IMG/VR virus record: IMGVR_UViG_3300032156_000082
Location: 1-23,183 of that record
Origin: a virus
Strand: one strand, 5' to 3'
DNA: 23,183 bases
In this document: positions 1 to 8,100 of the stretch, piece by piece
Layout of the letters: each line of letters opens with the position of its first letter
Position numbering within the stretch: position 1 is the first letter of the stretch
The notes under the pieces: model-generated
Told to the model about the DNA's origin: nothing
Databases searched by the model: none
The model's input: only the letters and a program-made list of their open reading frames with translations
Program-made: the position numbers and the translations under genes

Positions 1-1146
1 GTAGGGAGCGACCTGGGTCAGGCCGAACACCAGACGGATCTTGTACTCCTGCGTGTCCGTCTCGAAGGACTCGGCCACCGAGCCGCCGCCGACCCGCGAG
101 GAGTTCGGCGTCTTCACGAAGAGCTCGGGGCTCTCGTGACCGGCGAGGTAGTCCATCTGGATCGCCGGGCGGGTCGCCCCGGTCGAGGCGAAGAGGAACC
201 AGCAGGTCGCGGCGTTGCTGGTCGCGCACATCGAGATGTACGGGTCCACCACGACGGTGAGGCGGTTCCGCATCCAGTTGTTGACGCGGAGCTGGTCGGC
301 CGCGTTGTAGGCGCCGCCGCCGGTCGCGACCATGATCTCGGTCGAGTTGATGATGTTGTTCGCCGTGACCTCGAGAGGCGGCGGGACGACGAGGGTGACC
401 GCATCCATGATGATCGGGAACCCGTCGATGTCCTTGTGGTTCGAGAGCACGAGGAACGCCTGGGCGACGCCGGAGAGGCTGAGGGCCGGGTTGGCCGTGG
501 CGCCCGCGTGGACGTTGACGATGTTGTCGAAGGTGTCGTTGTACATCGTCGCGTTGAAGCCGGCGCTCGCGGTGCCGACGTACATGTGGCTGGCCGCGAG
601 GGCCTCGGTGCGACGCGCAGCGACGACCAGGCGCTGGGGCAGATCGCGGAGCGCCCCAAGGTCGTCGTTGATGACGCTCTCCCAGGAGATGCCGAAGCGG
701 CCGCCGTACTTGGCGACCTGGCGGGTGATCGGCGTCTCCTCGCTCGGACCACGCTCGGGGTACTCAGCGCGCTCCCCGACCGCGTCCAGAACGGCGCCCA
801 TGCCCTCGATTCCGAGCCACTTGGCGGCGCGGAAGTCACGCACGGTGCCGGTCTTGATGTACTGCTGCCACGGAGGGATGGTGGTGCTCCACTGGGCCAT
901 CATCGAGCGGTCCAGCACGTCTCCCATGAGGTACGGGAAGTCGGCCGTGACCATCGCCTCCTTGAGGAGGTACATGGCCTTGTTGGAGCCGTCCGCGGCC
1001 TCGTTGAGGATCTCCACGAACGCATCCACCGTCTCTGGGGAGTAGAGCTTCTTGGCGAAGCCACTCTCCGTTCCGAGGATGGTGGTGACCTTGTCGGCCG
1101 AGACGCTGGCCTCTTCCGACAGGATCTGGATGTCCTGTGCTTCCAT
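1..1146 (-). CDS. Major capsid protein (partial, C-terminus off the left edge)
   Basis: The minus-strand frame is open from an ATG at 1146 to the window edge, giving 382 residues. It begins MEAQDIQILSEEASVS and ends within the window at FGLTQVAPY. A strong Shine-Dalgarno, AGGAAGGAAG, lies just upstream. The product has the look of an HK97-fold or Mu gpT-like phage major head subunit: an acidic helical N-terminus, then mixed alpha/beta sequence with YGGRFGISWESVINDDLGAL and a later PPLEVTANNI segment. It directly follows protease-scaffold and two cement genes, the usual place for the main shell protein. It would form the icosahedral head. The family is assigned from sequence style and position, without a database match. 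The stop codon and final residues are not in the window. Confidence 0.85.
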   Translation of the reverse strand, partial: MEAQDIQILSEEASVSADKVTTILGTESGFAKKLYSPETVDAFVEILNEAADGSNKAMYLLKEAMVTADFPYLMGDVLDRSMMAQWSTTIPPWQQYIKTGTVRDFRAAKWLGIEGMGAVLDAVGERAEYPERGPSEETPITRQVAKYGGRFGISWESVINDDLGALRDLPQRLVVAARRTEALAASHMYVGTASAGFNATMYNDTFDNIVNVHAGATANPALSLSGVAQAFLVLSNHKDIDGFPIIMDAVTLVVPPPLEVTANNIINSTEIMVATGGGAYNAADQLRVNNWMRNRLTVVVDPYISMCATSNAATCWFLFASTGATRPAIQMDYLAGHESPELFVKTPNSSRVGGGSVAESFETDTQEYKIRLVFGLTQVAPY

Positions 1147-1165
1147 CTGTCTTCCTTCCTGTCGG

Positions 1166-2401
1166 CTAGTAGCCGATCTTGACCCTGACGACGCGCGAGC
1201 CGGGGGCGGTCGTCAGCGTGCCCGCGATACGGGCGGTGCCGGTGACGACGATGTCCCCGTCGTAGGCCAGGGTGATGGTGTTCGTTGAAGGCGTGGCCGT
1301 GAAGCCACTCAACCCGTAGGTCTTGTCGTTGATGCACGCGGCCAGCTCAACGCAGTCGGCGGTGTCATCGCCGCTGATCGAGAAGGTGCGGGTGGACTTG
1401 GTGGTCGTGTTGGTGTGCGCGGTGAAGGTGATGCCGTTGATCACGACGGTCGTGCCGTTGGTCACCGTCACCAAAGTGATCTTGCGGTCGGTTGCCTTCT
1501 CGAGCACACGGCCGAAGTAGGTGGTCCCCGTCTCGGCCTTACAGTTGAGCGTCGAGGGGGTCGTCCAGTAGACGCTGTCGCCCTCTGCGATGGAGCGCGT
1601 CGAGACGACGGCATGATCGACCGTGATGGTGGCGCCCGAGGCCGTGCCGGTGACCGCGGTGATCGTCTCGCTCGAGGTGAGCGTGACGACCGCGAGCGCA
1701 GCCTTGGCCCTGACGTTCGGGGCCGGCGTGAGGGTACTCAGAGTGATGCCGGCGGCGCTCTTCGTGATGGTCGGCGTGGGGTACGCCGACGTCGGGAAGA
1801 GCGTGAACGGCTGGACGAGGACCTCGCCCGTGGCCGCGCCGAGGGTCGAGGTGACGCCGGGGACGCCGTAGGTGGCGTCGCTGAGGCAGGTCACGAGCTC
1901 GCCCGCGTCCTGGGTGTCGGTGCCAGAGATGCTGAACTCGCGGTTGGCCGCCGTGGTGGTGTTGGTGTGGGCGGTGAACGTGAGCCCGTTGATGGTCACG
2001 GTCTGGCCGGCGGTGACGCCGGCAAGGGTGAGGATCTGGCCGCCGTTGATGGCCTTGGCGAGTAGGAGCGCGTCGGCGGTGTTGTCCCCGGCGATCGAGG
2101 TGGTGCGTGTTGACCACGTCGTGGTCGAGGTCGCCGCCGTGTAGGTGATGCCGTTGAAGATCAGGGTCTGCGTGTTCGCGAAGGTCGCGAGCGTCAGGGT
2201 GACGGCGTCGCAGGCGCTATCGACCAGGAGGTCGCAGACACCGTGACGCAGCACTGAGGCGATCGTGGTCCCGCTGGATCCGGTTGCCGTGAGGGTCACG
2301 CCGGCGATCTTGCCGACGCAGACTGGCGTACGAGCCGCAACGCTCGCCCCCACGGTGAGCGGGATGATCCAACCCCGCTTGTATGCCTCATTCGTCGCCA
2401 T
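1166..2401 (-). CDS. Enlarged DUF2190-type capsid cement protein with inserted beta modules
   Basis: 411 residues, ATG start with AGAAAGGTGG upstream. Residues 1-62 match the N-terminus of the neighbouring 118-residue cement protein (both have IPLTVGASVAAR and VGK.PGV/AGV.LTAT). Residues 258-306 match its middle (AEGDSVYW versus AQGDIIYF; TTYFGRVLEKA versus TRWGYALEANS). The last ten residues, RVVRVKIGY, match its end (TIKVLVGY). Large inserts therefore interrupt a cement fold in two places. The inserts hold three copies of one module: about residues 66-120, 123-222 and 307-395, each built on xVxINGxTFTAHTNTTT, then FSISGxDTxDAxEL and CxxDxTYG. DUF2190 proteins are thought to stabilise the capsid exterior, so the inserts probably project from the head surface. 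That role is inferred; the paralogy is directly visible. Confidence 0.8.
   Translation of the reverse strand: MATNEAYKRGWIIPLTVGASVAARTPVCVGKIAGVTLTATGSSGTTIASVLRHGVCDLLVDSACDAVTLTLATFANTQTLIFNGITYTAATSTTTWSTRTTSIAGDNTADALLLAKAINGGQILTLAGVTAGQTVTINGLTFTAHTNTTTAANREFSISGTDTQDAGELVTCLSDATYGVPGVTSTLGAATGEVLVQPFTLFPTSAYPTPTITKSAAGITLSTLTPAPNVRAKAALAVVTLTSSETITAVTGTASGATITVDHAVVSTRSIAEGDSVYWTTPSTLNCKAETGTTYFGRVLEKATDRKITLVTVTNGTTVVINGITFTAHTNTTTKSTRTFSISGDDTADCVELAACINDKTYGLSGFTATPSTNTITLAYDGDIVVTGTARIAGTLTTAPGSRVVRVKIGY
1217..2206 (-). repeat. Three diverged copies of an inserted beta module in the cement paralogue
   Basis: Copy 1 is at about 2042-2206, copy 2 at 1736-2035 and copy 3 at 1217-1483. 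Copies 2 and 3 share the residues INGxTFTAHTNTTT and are also similar in DNA, whereas copy 1 is shorter and more diverged (FNGITYTAATSTTT). Copies 1 and 2 are adjacent. Copy 3 lies beyond a stretch of the parent cement domain, so the modules entered two different loops. Confidence 0.75.
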
Positions 2402-2415
2402 GAGCTACCACCTTT

Positions 2416-2772
2416 CTAATAGCCCACGAGGACTTTGATGGTCGAGCTTGTGCCCGAGGCCGAGTTCGCCTCGAGCGCGTAGCCCCAGCGCGTGCCGCCT
2501 GTGTTGACGTCGAGGACGGGCGCGGCGTTGGTGCCCGAGAAGTAGATGATGTCGCCCTGAGCGATGGTGGTGCTGCCACCGTTGTCGGCGTGAACGCTCA
2601 TCTTGAACACGCCTTCGGTGGCGACCGTGGCGACCTGGGTGCCAGAGGCAGCCGTTGCGGTCAGCGAGACGCCGGGGACTTTGCCCACGAGCACGGGGTT
2701 GCGGGCTGCCACGGACGCTCCCACGGTCAGCGGGATGTAGGCCGCTTCCTTATAGACTTCGTTCGTTGGCAC
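2416..2772 (-). CDS. Capsid cement / head decoration protein (DUF2190-like)
   Basis: 118 residues, beginning MPTNEVYKEAAYIPLTVGAS. The start is GTG at 2772, with a perfect-looking TAGGAGGT six bases upstream that overlaps the stop codon of the protease-scaffold gene. The sequence is short, beta-rich and low in charge, with the DUF2190 pattern: an N-terminal GASVAARNPVLVGKVPGVSLTA, a central IAQGDIIYF, and a C-terminal GYALEANSASGTSSTIKVLV. DUF2190 proteins are putative cement proteins that bind the outside of HK97-type shells. It lies between the protease-scaffold and its own enlarged paralogue, ahead of the major capsid gene, which fits head assembly. Its strong ribosome site suggests high expression, as expected for a protein needed in many copies. 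Confidence 0.8.
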   Translation of the reverse strand: MPTNEVYKEAAYIPLTVGASVAARNPVLVGKVPGVSLTATAASGTQVATVATEGVFKMSVHADNGGSTTIAQGDIIYFSGTNAAPVLDVNTGGTRWGYALEANSASGTSSTIKVLVGY

Positions 2773-2781
2773 TGTGACCTC

Positions 2782-3234
2782 CTAGCGCCTCTCGACGGCG
2801 CGCTTTGCGGCTTCTGGGTTGAGGCCGAAGAACTTGGAGAGTCCGTTCGAGAGGCTCTCCTTGACCTCTGCGCCGTCGGACTCCTTGGCCTGACCACCCT
2901 GGTTGGTGACCTTGCCCTGCGGAGTGACGGCCTCGATGTACTCGGCCTCGACCTTGACCTCGGCCTCGACCGCTTCCTTGAGGGCGTCCTTGTCGAGTTC
3001 GCCCTCCTTCATCGGCGCGTCCATCGCGAACTTGGTCACGATGCGCGTCTTCGCGGCGGCCGGGAGCTCGACGTTGTCGAGCATCTCCTTGACGGCCTCC
3101 TGGGCCTTGATGATGTTGAGGGCGCCCTCGGCACGAGCGGCGCGAGTCCCCAAGTCGTTGTTGTCCTTCTTGACCTCGTCGAGCTCCGTCTCCAGTTCGG
3201 AGATCCGCTCGGTCGCTTCCTTGAGCTCTTCCAT
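2782..3234 (-). CDS. Possible nested scaffold protein from an internal start
   Basis: Within the protease-scaffold gene, an in-frame ATG at 3234 is preceded by GGAGGAA at a spacing of about six bases. Translation from it would give 150 residues, exactly the coiled-coil and helical scaffold half without the protease. Lambda Nu3 arises in the same way inside gene C. The evidence is the ribosome site and its position at the domain border. Expression is inferred. Confidence 0.5.
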   Translation of the reverse strand: MEELKEATERISELETELDEVKKDNNDLGTRAARAEGALNIIKAQEAVKEMLDNVELPAAAKTRIVTKFAMDAPMKEGELDKDALKEAVEAEVKVEAEYIEAVTPQGKVTNQGGQAKESDGAEVKESLSNGLSKFFGLNPEAAKRAVERR

Positions 3235-4014
3235 GCTCTCTTCCTCCGGTACGAATGTCTCTTGCGCGGGGCAGGCGGGGTAGTACGTCACGGGGGGCGG
3301 GGTGAAGGTGACGCCGGGCGGCACACATTCGCCAGTACCGTTGTCCGTCCACTGGACGAAGTTCGTGTTGCCTGACGACTCTGTGTTGTAGTTCATGCTC
3401 ACGACCCCACTTGATACCACATCTGCGGACGCGCTCTGGGGAACCTGGGATTGACGCAGGGACTCCATCACGGCGAGAACCTGGCCGCCTGCCCCCGGCT
3501 TGGTGACGAAGTCCACGCTCGCGCCCTTGATGAGCTTCTTGATGATCTTGCCCGAGCGCCCGTCAGCCTCGCCAGACTCGAACGTGCCGCTGGCACGGAT
3601 GGAGACGCCGATGTAGGGCGCCAGGGCCTCGATGGTGTCCTTCCACTGCGGCAGCACGCTGGCCCTGGCGTAGAGGCCGGGGCCGACCTTCCCGTTCTCG
3701 CGGTACTCGGGCGCTGAGATGGTCACCGCAGCGAGATCCTTGACGCTCCGTTCGGGGCGCTCGCGCGACTCGCTCTCGGTGGGATGGTCGAGGTACATGT
3801 GGGTGCCAGCGGGCCACACGCGCGGCCCGTCGCTGGCGAGCACCTCCTTCGGGTAGTAGCCGCTTGTGCCCCATCCTGGCTGGATGAGGCGCATCTCGAT
3901 TGTGCCGTCACGCGCGACAGCGCGCTCGGTCAGGTCCATGAGGTCGCCGTCGAGCTCTTCTGACACATCACCCTCCTTCTCAGGGATCGTGGATTGTTCG
4001 CGTTTCTCAGTCAC
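2782..4014 (-). CDS. Prohead protease fused to scaffold protein
   Basis: 410 residues. The start is GTG at 4014 with AAGGAGA upstream, overlapping the MuF gene by eight bases. Residues about 35-185 form the protease part. H77 in MYLDHPT and S138 in YIGVSIRASG are the likely catalytic His and Ser of an S78/Mu-I-like capsid maturation protease; the nearby SVDFVTKPGAGG also fits. Residues about 190-260 are a low-complexity linker rich in Ser, Pro and Thr. From residue 261 the sequence becomes an acidic coiled coil (MEELKEATERISELETELDEV) and then a helical scaffold with a basic C-terminus, NPEAAKRAVERR. The fusion would template shell assembly and then cleave itself and capsid subunits. A second ribosome site inside the gene may yield the scaffold alone. 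Confidence 0.82.
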   Translation of the reverse strand: MTEKREQSTIPEKEGDVSEELDGDLMDLTERAVARDGTIEMRLIQPGWGTSGYYPKEVLASDGPRVWPAGTHMYLDHPTESESRERPERSVKDLAAVTISAPEYRENGKVGPGLYARASVLPQWKDTIEALAPYIGVSIRASGTFESGEADGRSGKIIKKLIKGASVDFVTKPGAGGQVLAVMESLRQSQVPQSASADVVSSGVVSMNYNTESSGNTNFVQWTDNGTGECVPPGVTFTPPPVTYYPACPAQETFVPEEESMEELKEATERISELETELDEVKKDNNDLGTRAARAEGALNIIKAQEAVKEMLDNVELPAAAKTRIVTKFAMDAPMKEGELDKDALKEAVEAEVKVEAEYIEAVTPQGKVTNQGGQAKESDGAEVKESLSNGLSKFFGLNPEAAKRAVERR

Positions 4015-4870
4015 GACTGTCTCCTTGGTCGGACCCGAACGGCATCATCGGCGTCTGACCGATGACCTGGGTGCCCCAGGGCTGTTCGGTGCTGCCGTCA
4101 GGGTAGGTGATGACGGAGCAGCCGCAGTTGGGATGCTGCGGCGGGGCCATGTCTCCGCTCGAGAACGATTGCTTGAGAGGGATGGCACCCTCATCGGCGT
4201 TGTGGTCGCAGATGTCGTAGCGCGGGTGCATGGGGCCGAGGAGCCACTCTTTGACCATCGTGTAGCCGGCGCGCTCCATGCTGGCCGCCGACTCCATCTC
4301 CGCGTAGCTCCACGCCTTGCTCGTCTCGGTGATGGCGATCCTGCGGGCGCGGTATTTCGCCATCTCGTCGAAGTTCGCCATCAGGCGCTGCGCCGTCGTC
4401 TCGATGGCTTCCCCCTTGGAGAACGAGTCGGCCAGGAGCCGTGACATCGCCTCCCGGCTGTACTCGTTGATCTGCGTCACGAGCTCGGCGCCGTGCTTCA
4501 GAAGCCACTGCTCGCCGCGTATCGAGGCAAGGTCGCCCTGGATGCCGTACTTGGCGAAGGACGACTGCACGAGGGCGGTGCGGAGGGCCTGTGCGAGTCC
4601 GGGGCGCAGGGTCAGGGCGTCGCGCTCGAGGCGGTTCTTCAGGGCGAGAGCGATCGCCGCCATGACCACGGCGACGCGGCGCTTGGTCTTCTGTTCTTCG
4701 CTCGCCTCGGAGAGGTCCGCGTAGAACAGGCCCATGAGGATGTCGTACGCCTGCATGGCGAACATCTGCTGGGCGTTCACTTGGAGGGTGCCGATGGCCG
4801 GTGCCAAGACGTCCACGCGGTGCCAGTAGAGGGTCTTCTGGAGGGTCCTGTCGAGAGTCTCGAGAAGCAT
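4007..4870 (-). CDS. MuF-like head morphogenesis / minor capsid protein
   Basis: 287 residues, beginning MLLETLDRTLQKTLYWHR. The frame is open further upstream, but this ATG overlaps the stop of the preceding gene as ATGA and begins recognisable protein sequence, so I chose it. There is no clear Shine-Dalgarno and translation is probably coupled. Residues 1-170 are mostly helical. The C-terminal part carries the MuF (phage Mu F-like) signature: TETSKAWSYAEMESAA at 181-196, W209, then C221/H223 and PPQHPNCGC at 243-251. MuF proteins attach to the portal region inside the head and act in early assembly. In most phages MuF follows the portal directly; here about 9.8 kb of adhesion and glycosyltransferase genes separate the two. 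Confidence 0.88.
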   Translation of the reverse strand: MLLETLDRTLQKTLYWHRVDVLAPAIGTLQVNAQQMFAMQAYDILMGLFYADLSEASEEQKTKRRVAVVMAAIALALKNRLERDALTLRPGLAQALRTALVQSSFAKYGIQGDLASIRGEQWLLKHGAELVTQINEYSREAMSRLLADSFSKGEAIETTAQRLMANFDEMAKYRARRIAITETSKAWSYAEMESAASMERAGYTMVKEWLLGPMHPRYDICDHNADEGAIPLKQSFSSGDMAPPQHPNCGCSVITYPDGSTEQPWGTQVIGQTPMMPFGSDQGDSRD

Positions 4871-5190
4871 CAACGGACTTTCAGGAGGCCGGCGCTCTTC
4901 AGCGGGATCTCGGGCGAGTCGGTCACGCGGACGAAGACCTCGTAGGTGCCGTGGGCGACCGGGACCGATGGGCCACCGACGAGGCACTCCGCGTAGTAGA
5001 CACCGGAGACGGTCTGCCACTGCCCCGAGTACCACGTCAGGACCGGCGGGTCGTCGGTCTGTGACGCGGGGCAGAAGGCGAACTCGACGGTGTCCCCGGT
5101 GGGGTCATAGGAGAGTCCGTTCACGGTCGCGCAGACCGGGGTGCGGACGTACTCGACCGTGCCCTCGATTAGCTCAGTGATCTGAGTCAT
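4870..5190 (-). CDS. Small beta-rich phage structural protein, function unknown
   Basis: 106 residues, beginning MTQITELIEGTVEYVRTPV. ATG at 5190 with GGGAGGTGAG upstream; its first 17 bases overlap the end of the repeat-fibre gene. The sequence is beta-rich with an immunoglobulin-like feel: VEYVRTPVCATVNG, DPTGDTVEFAF, then YEVFVRVTDSPEIPLKSAGLLKV. Small proteins with the same layout (DPTGDTV.FAF and a terminal VTDSPEIP) are familiar as unannotated genes in the structural regions of high-GC phages. A virion accessory or fibre-associated role fits the context. Its stop overlaps the start of MuF as ATGA. Function is not assigned. Confidence 0.75.
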   Translation of the reverse strand: MTQITELIEGTVEYVRTPVCATVNGLSYDPTGDTVEFAFCPASQTDDPPVLTWYSGQWQTVSGVYYAECLVGGPSVPVAHGTYEVFVRVTDSPEIPLKSAGLLKVR

Positions 5191-8100
5191 CGCTCACCTC
5201 CCAGCGGGCCGTTACCGAACCCACCAGCCATCTCGTGGTCACCGAACCGGCCTGCCAGTCGTTCAACAGGTGGACGCGGCCGATGTGGATCTTGATTGCC
5301 GGCGGTGCGCCGAGCCGCGCGGTGGTCGCCGTCAGGGTCGCGTGCGCGGCCAACGTCGTCATTCTGCGCGTTCTGGAAAGGATTGCTGGGGAAGCAATCA
5401 GCGCGGCGTAGGAAGCAGTCGTGTTCAGACGGGCGAAGCCGGCCTTGTCGAGCCACGCATCTGAAGCGTTCAGGTTGACCGCTGCCGTGGTCGTCGTGAG
5501 CGAACGCCTGCGCCGCATCGTGGCCGGCGACGAAGTCACGACCAGCGCGGAGGCAGTCGTCGTGAGGAACGTCACTCCCCTCGCGGAGAGGACGGCGCTG
5601 GACGCCGTGAGCGAGGCGGCCGAGGAGGTCGTGCTGAGGGAGCGGTTCCTGCGCGCGAGGGCGGCAGAGGAAGACAGGACGGCAGCCGCAGGCGTGGTCG
5701 TAAGGAAGACGATGCCCTGCTTGGACAGCGTGGCGCTCGATGCGCTGAGAGTTGCGCTCGAGCTCGTCGTCGCGAGGCCCCGCTGACGACGCAGCGTCGC
5801 GCTACTGGCGGTCAGGCCCGCAGTCGCCGCCGTGGTAGTGAGGAAGACGGCACGCTGTTTGGCGAGGGCGCCCGCCGACGCCGTCAGGCTGACGGCCGAA
5901 GCCGTGGTGGTCAACTTGCGGATACGCGAGAGGATGGGGCTGGTCGCCGTCAGGCCGATCGCGGCGCTGGTAGTCGTTAGGGATCGCGCCCGCTTCAGCG
6001 TGAGCGACGTGCCGGTGAGGCCGCCCGCAGACGTCACGGTGGTGATGAACTTCTGCCCCTGCTTGGAGACGGTGAGCGTCGATGCGGTGAACCCAGCCGC
6101 AGACGCGGCCGTGGTCAGGGAGCGTCTGCGCGCCAGGGGGCCGGCCGATGCCGTTAGTCCCGCCGTGGAACTCGTCGTCGTCAGCGACCGCGCCCGCCTC
6201 AGCGTTGCGGAGGCGGCTGTCAGGCTGGCACTCGCGGACGTGGTCGAGAGCCAACGCCGGTGCGTCGTCTCGGCGGCAGAGGCCGTGAGCCCGACCGTCG
6301 CGGACGTGGTCGTCAGTTTGCGAGCGCGGGCGAGAGTCGGGCTGGACGCGGTAAGCCCCGCCGTGGCCGCCGTGGTGACGAGGGAGCGTCGCCGGGAGAG
6401 GAGTGCAGACGAGGCGGTCAGTCCCGCCGCAGCGGACGTGGTGGTCAGGACTTTCGAGCCGGCCTTGGCGATGACGGCGTTCGACGCCGTGAACGTGGCG
6501 GTGGCGCTCGTCGTCGTCAGGCTGCGCTTGCGCTGCGCAATCGCGTTCGCGGCGGTCAAGCCGACCGTGGCGCTCGTCGTCGTGAGGCTGCGCGCCCGCT
6601 TGAGGACGGCAGTGGAAGACGTCAGGGTCGCGGTCGAAGCCGTGGTGACGAGGCTCTTCGCGCCGCCCTTCGAGAGGACGGCCGAGGAAGCGGTGAGGGT
6701 CGCCGTCATCGACGTGGCGTAGACGAGCTTGTCGAGAGCCGCGGACGACGCCGTGAGAGTCACCGTGGCGGCGGCCGTGACGAGAGACTTGGACCCCGCC
6801 TTGGCAAGGACGGCGTTAGGCGCTGTGAGGCCCGCAGAGGCCCCGGTGGTGGTGAGACTCCTCCTGCGCCCCGCAAGCGCCGCGGAAGCCGTCAGCGTGG
6901 CCGTGGAGGTGGTCGTGAGCAGGTTACGTCTGCGGGAGAGTAGCGGCGTCGATGCGGTCAGCCCTACGGTGGCCGAGGTGGTGAGCAGGTTACGCCCGCG
7001 CCCGAGAAGCGCATTGGAGGCCGTGACCGTCGCGGTCGCGCTCGTCGTCGTCAGCTTGCGTCCGCGAGCCAGGATGGCGTTCGTGGCCGTCAGACCGACC
7101 GTTGCGGCGGTCGTAGAGAGCGGCTTGCTGCCGCCCTTGGTGAGCGTCAGGTTCGACGCCGTGACGGTGACGGTCGCGGACGTGGTGACGAGTGATCTCC
7201 TGCGGGCGAGGAGGCCGCTCGCCGCTACCAGTCCGACGCTCGCTGCTATGGTCGTCGCGCGCCGTCCGCGGGCAAGCAGGGCACCTGACGCCGTCAAGCC
7301 GGCAGTCGCGGCAGTCGTCGTGAGCGGACGCGCCCGTTGCAAGACGGCGGCAGAAGCGGTCACAGTCACCGTGGCAGCAATCGTGGTCAGGCTGATCGTG
7401 CCGGAAAGCTTCGGGGCGTGGCCGTTCACGCCGCACTTGTAGTTGTTGAGGATCTCGGCGGCGGTGAGGGCGTCGTTGTAGAGACGCACCGTGGCGACTG
7501 CGCCGACGAAGAAGTTACCCTCTGTTGCCCCACGCTTGCGACCGTCGATGCGGCTGTTGTCGAGCGTCAGTATCTTGCCGCCTACGCCAAGTGACTCGCC
7601 GTGGTCGGTGCCATCGACATAGCACTTCAGGTTCGTGCCATCAGATACGGCGACGATGTGGTGAGGAGTGCCGTCGTTGAGGCCGGCGATAGCCATGTCA
7701 GTCTCAGGGATGTTGTCGTTATCGACATGGACTGGCGAGGCAGCGCCATTATTGAAGCGGATTCCAGCGATTGCCCCGCTGACGTTACCGTCCTGGCTCT
7801 CCGCGAACATGTAGTTCGAGGATGCGGTGTTGCCATTCGGGTAGACAATCCAGACTTCGTGTGTGTACGCCTTGCTCGTGCCTTCGGCCACCCCGGTGTC
7901 GCCGCTGTTGACGATGCTGTCAACGCCGTCGCCTTGGAGACGGTAGGGATCGGAAGATGTTCCGCTACCCGCCCAGCCGCTGCCCGTTGTCCAGGCGAAG
8001 CCCGACAGCGATCCGTTGTGTGCTGCGCGAAGGTCGGTCCAGGTACTTGTCGGGTCGGTGTTGTTGCCGGGGTCGGTGCCGTTCTTGGCAAGTCCCGCCA

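Noticed and set aside
136-1182. A 348-codon plus-strand open frame over the major capsid gene
   Set aside because: The opposite strand encodes a convincing capsid protein with a strong ribosome site; the plus frame has biased low-information composition.
5309-7384. A CRISPR array
   Set aside because: The periodicity is 66/72 bases with diverged units and no conserved repeat/unique spacer alternation, and it encodes a continuous protein.
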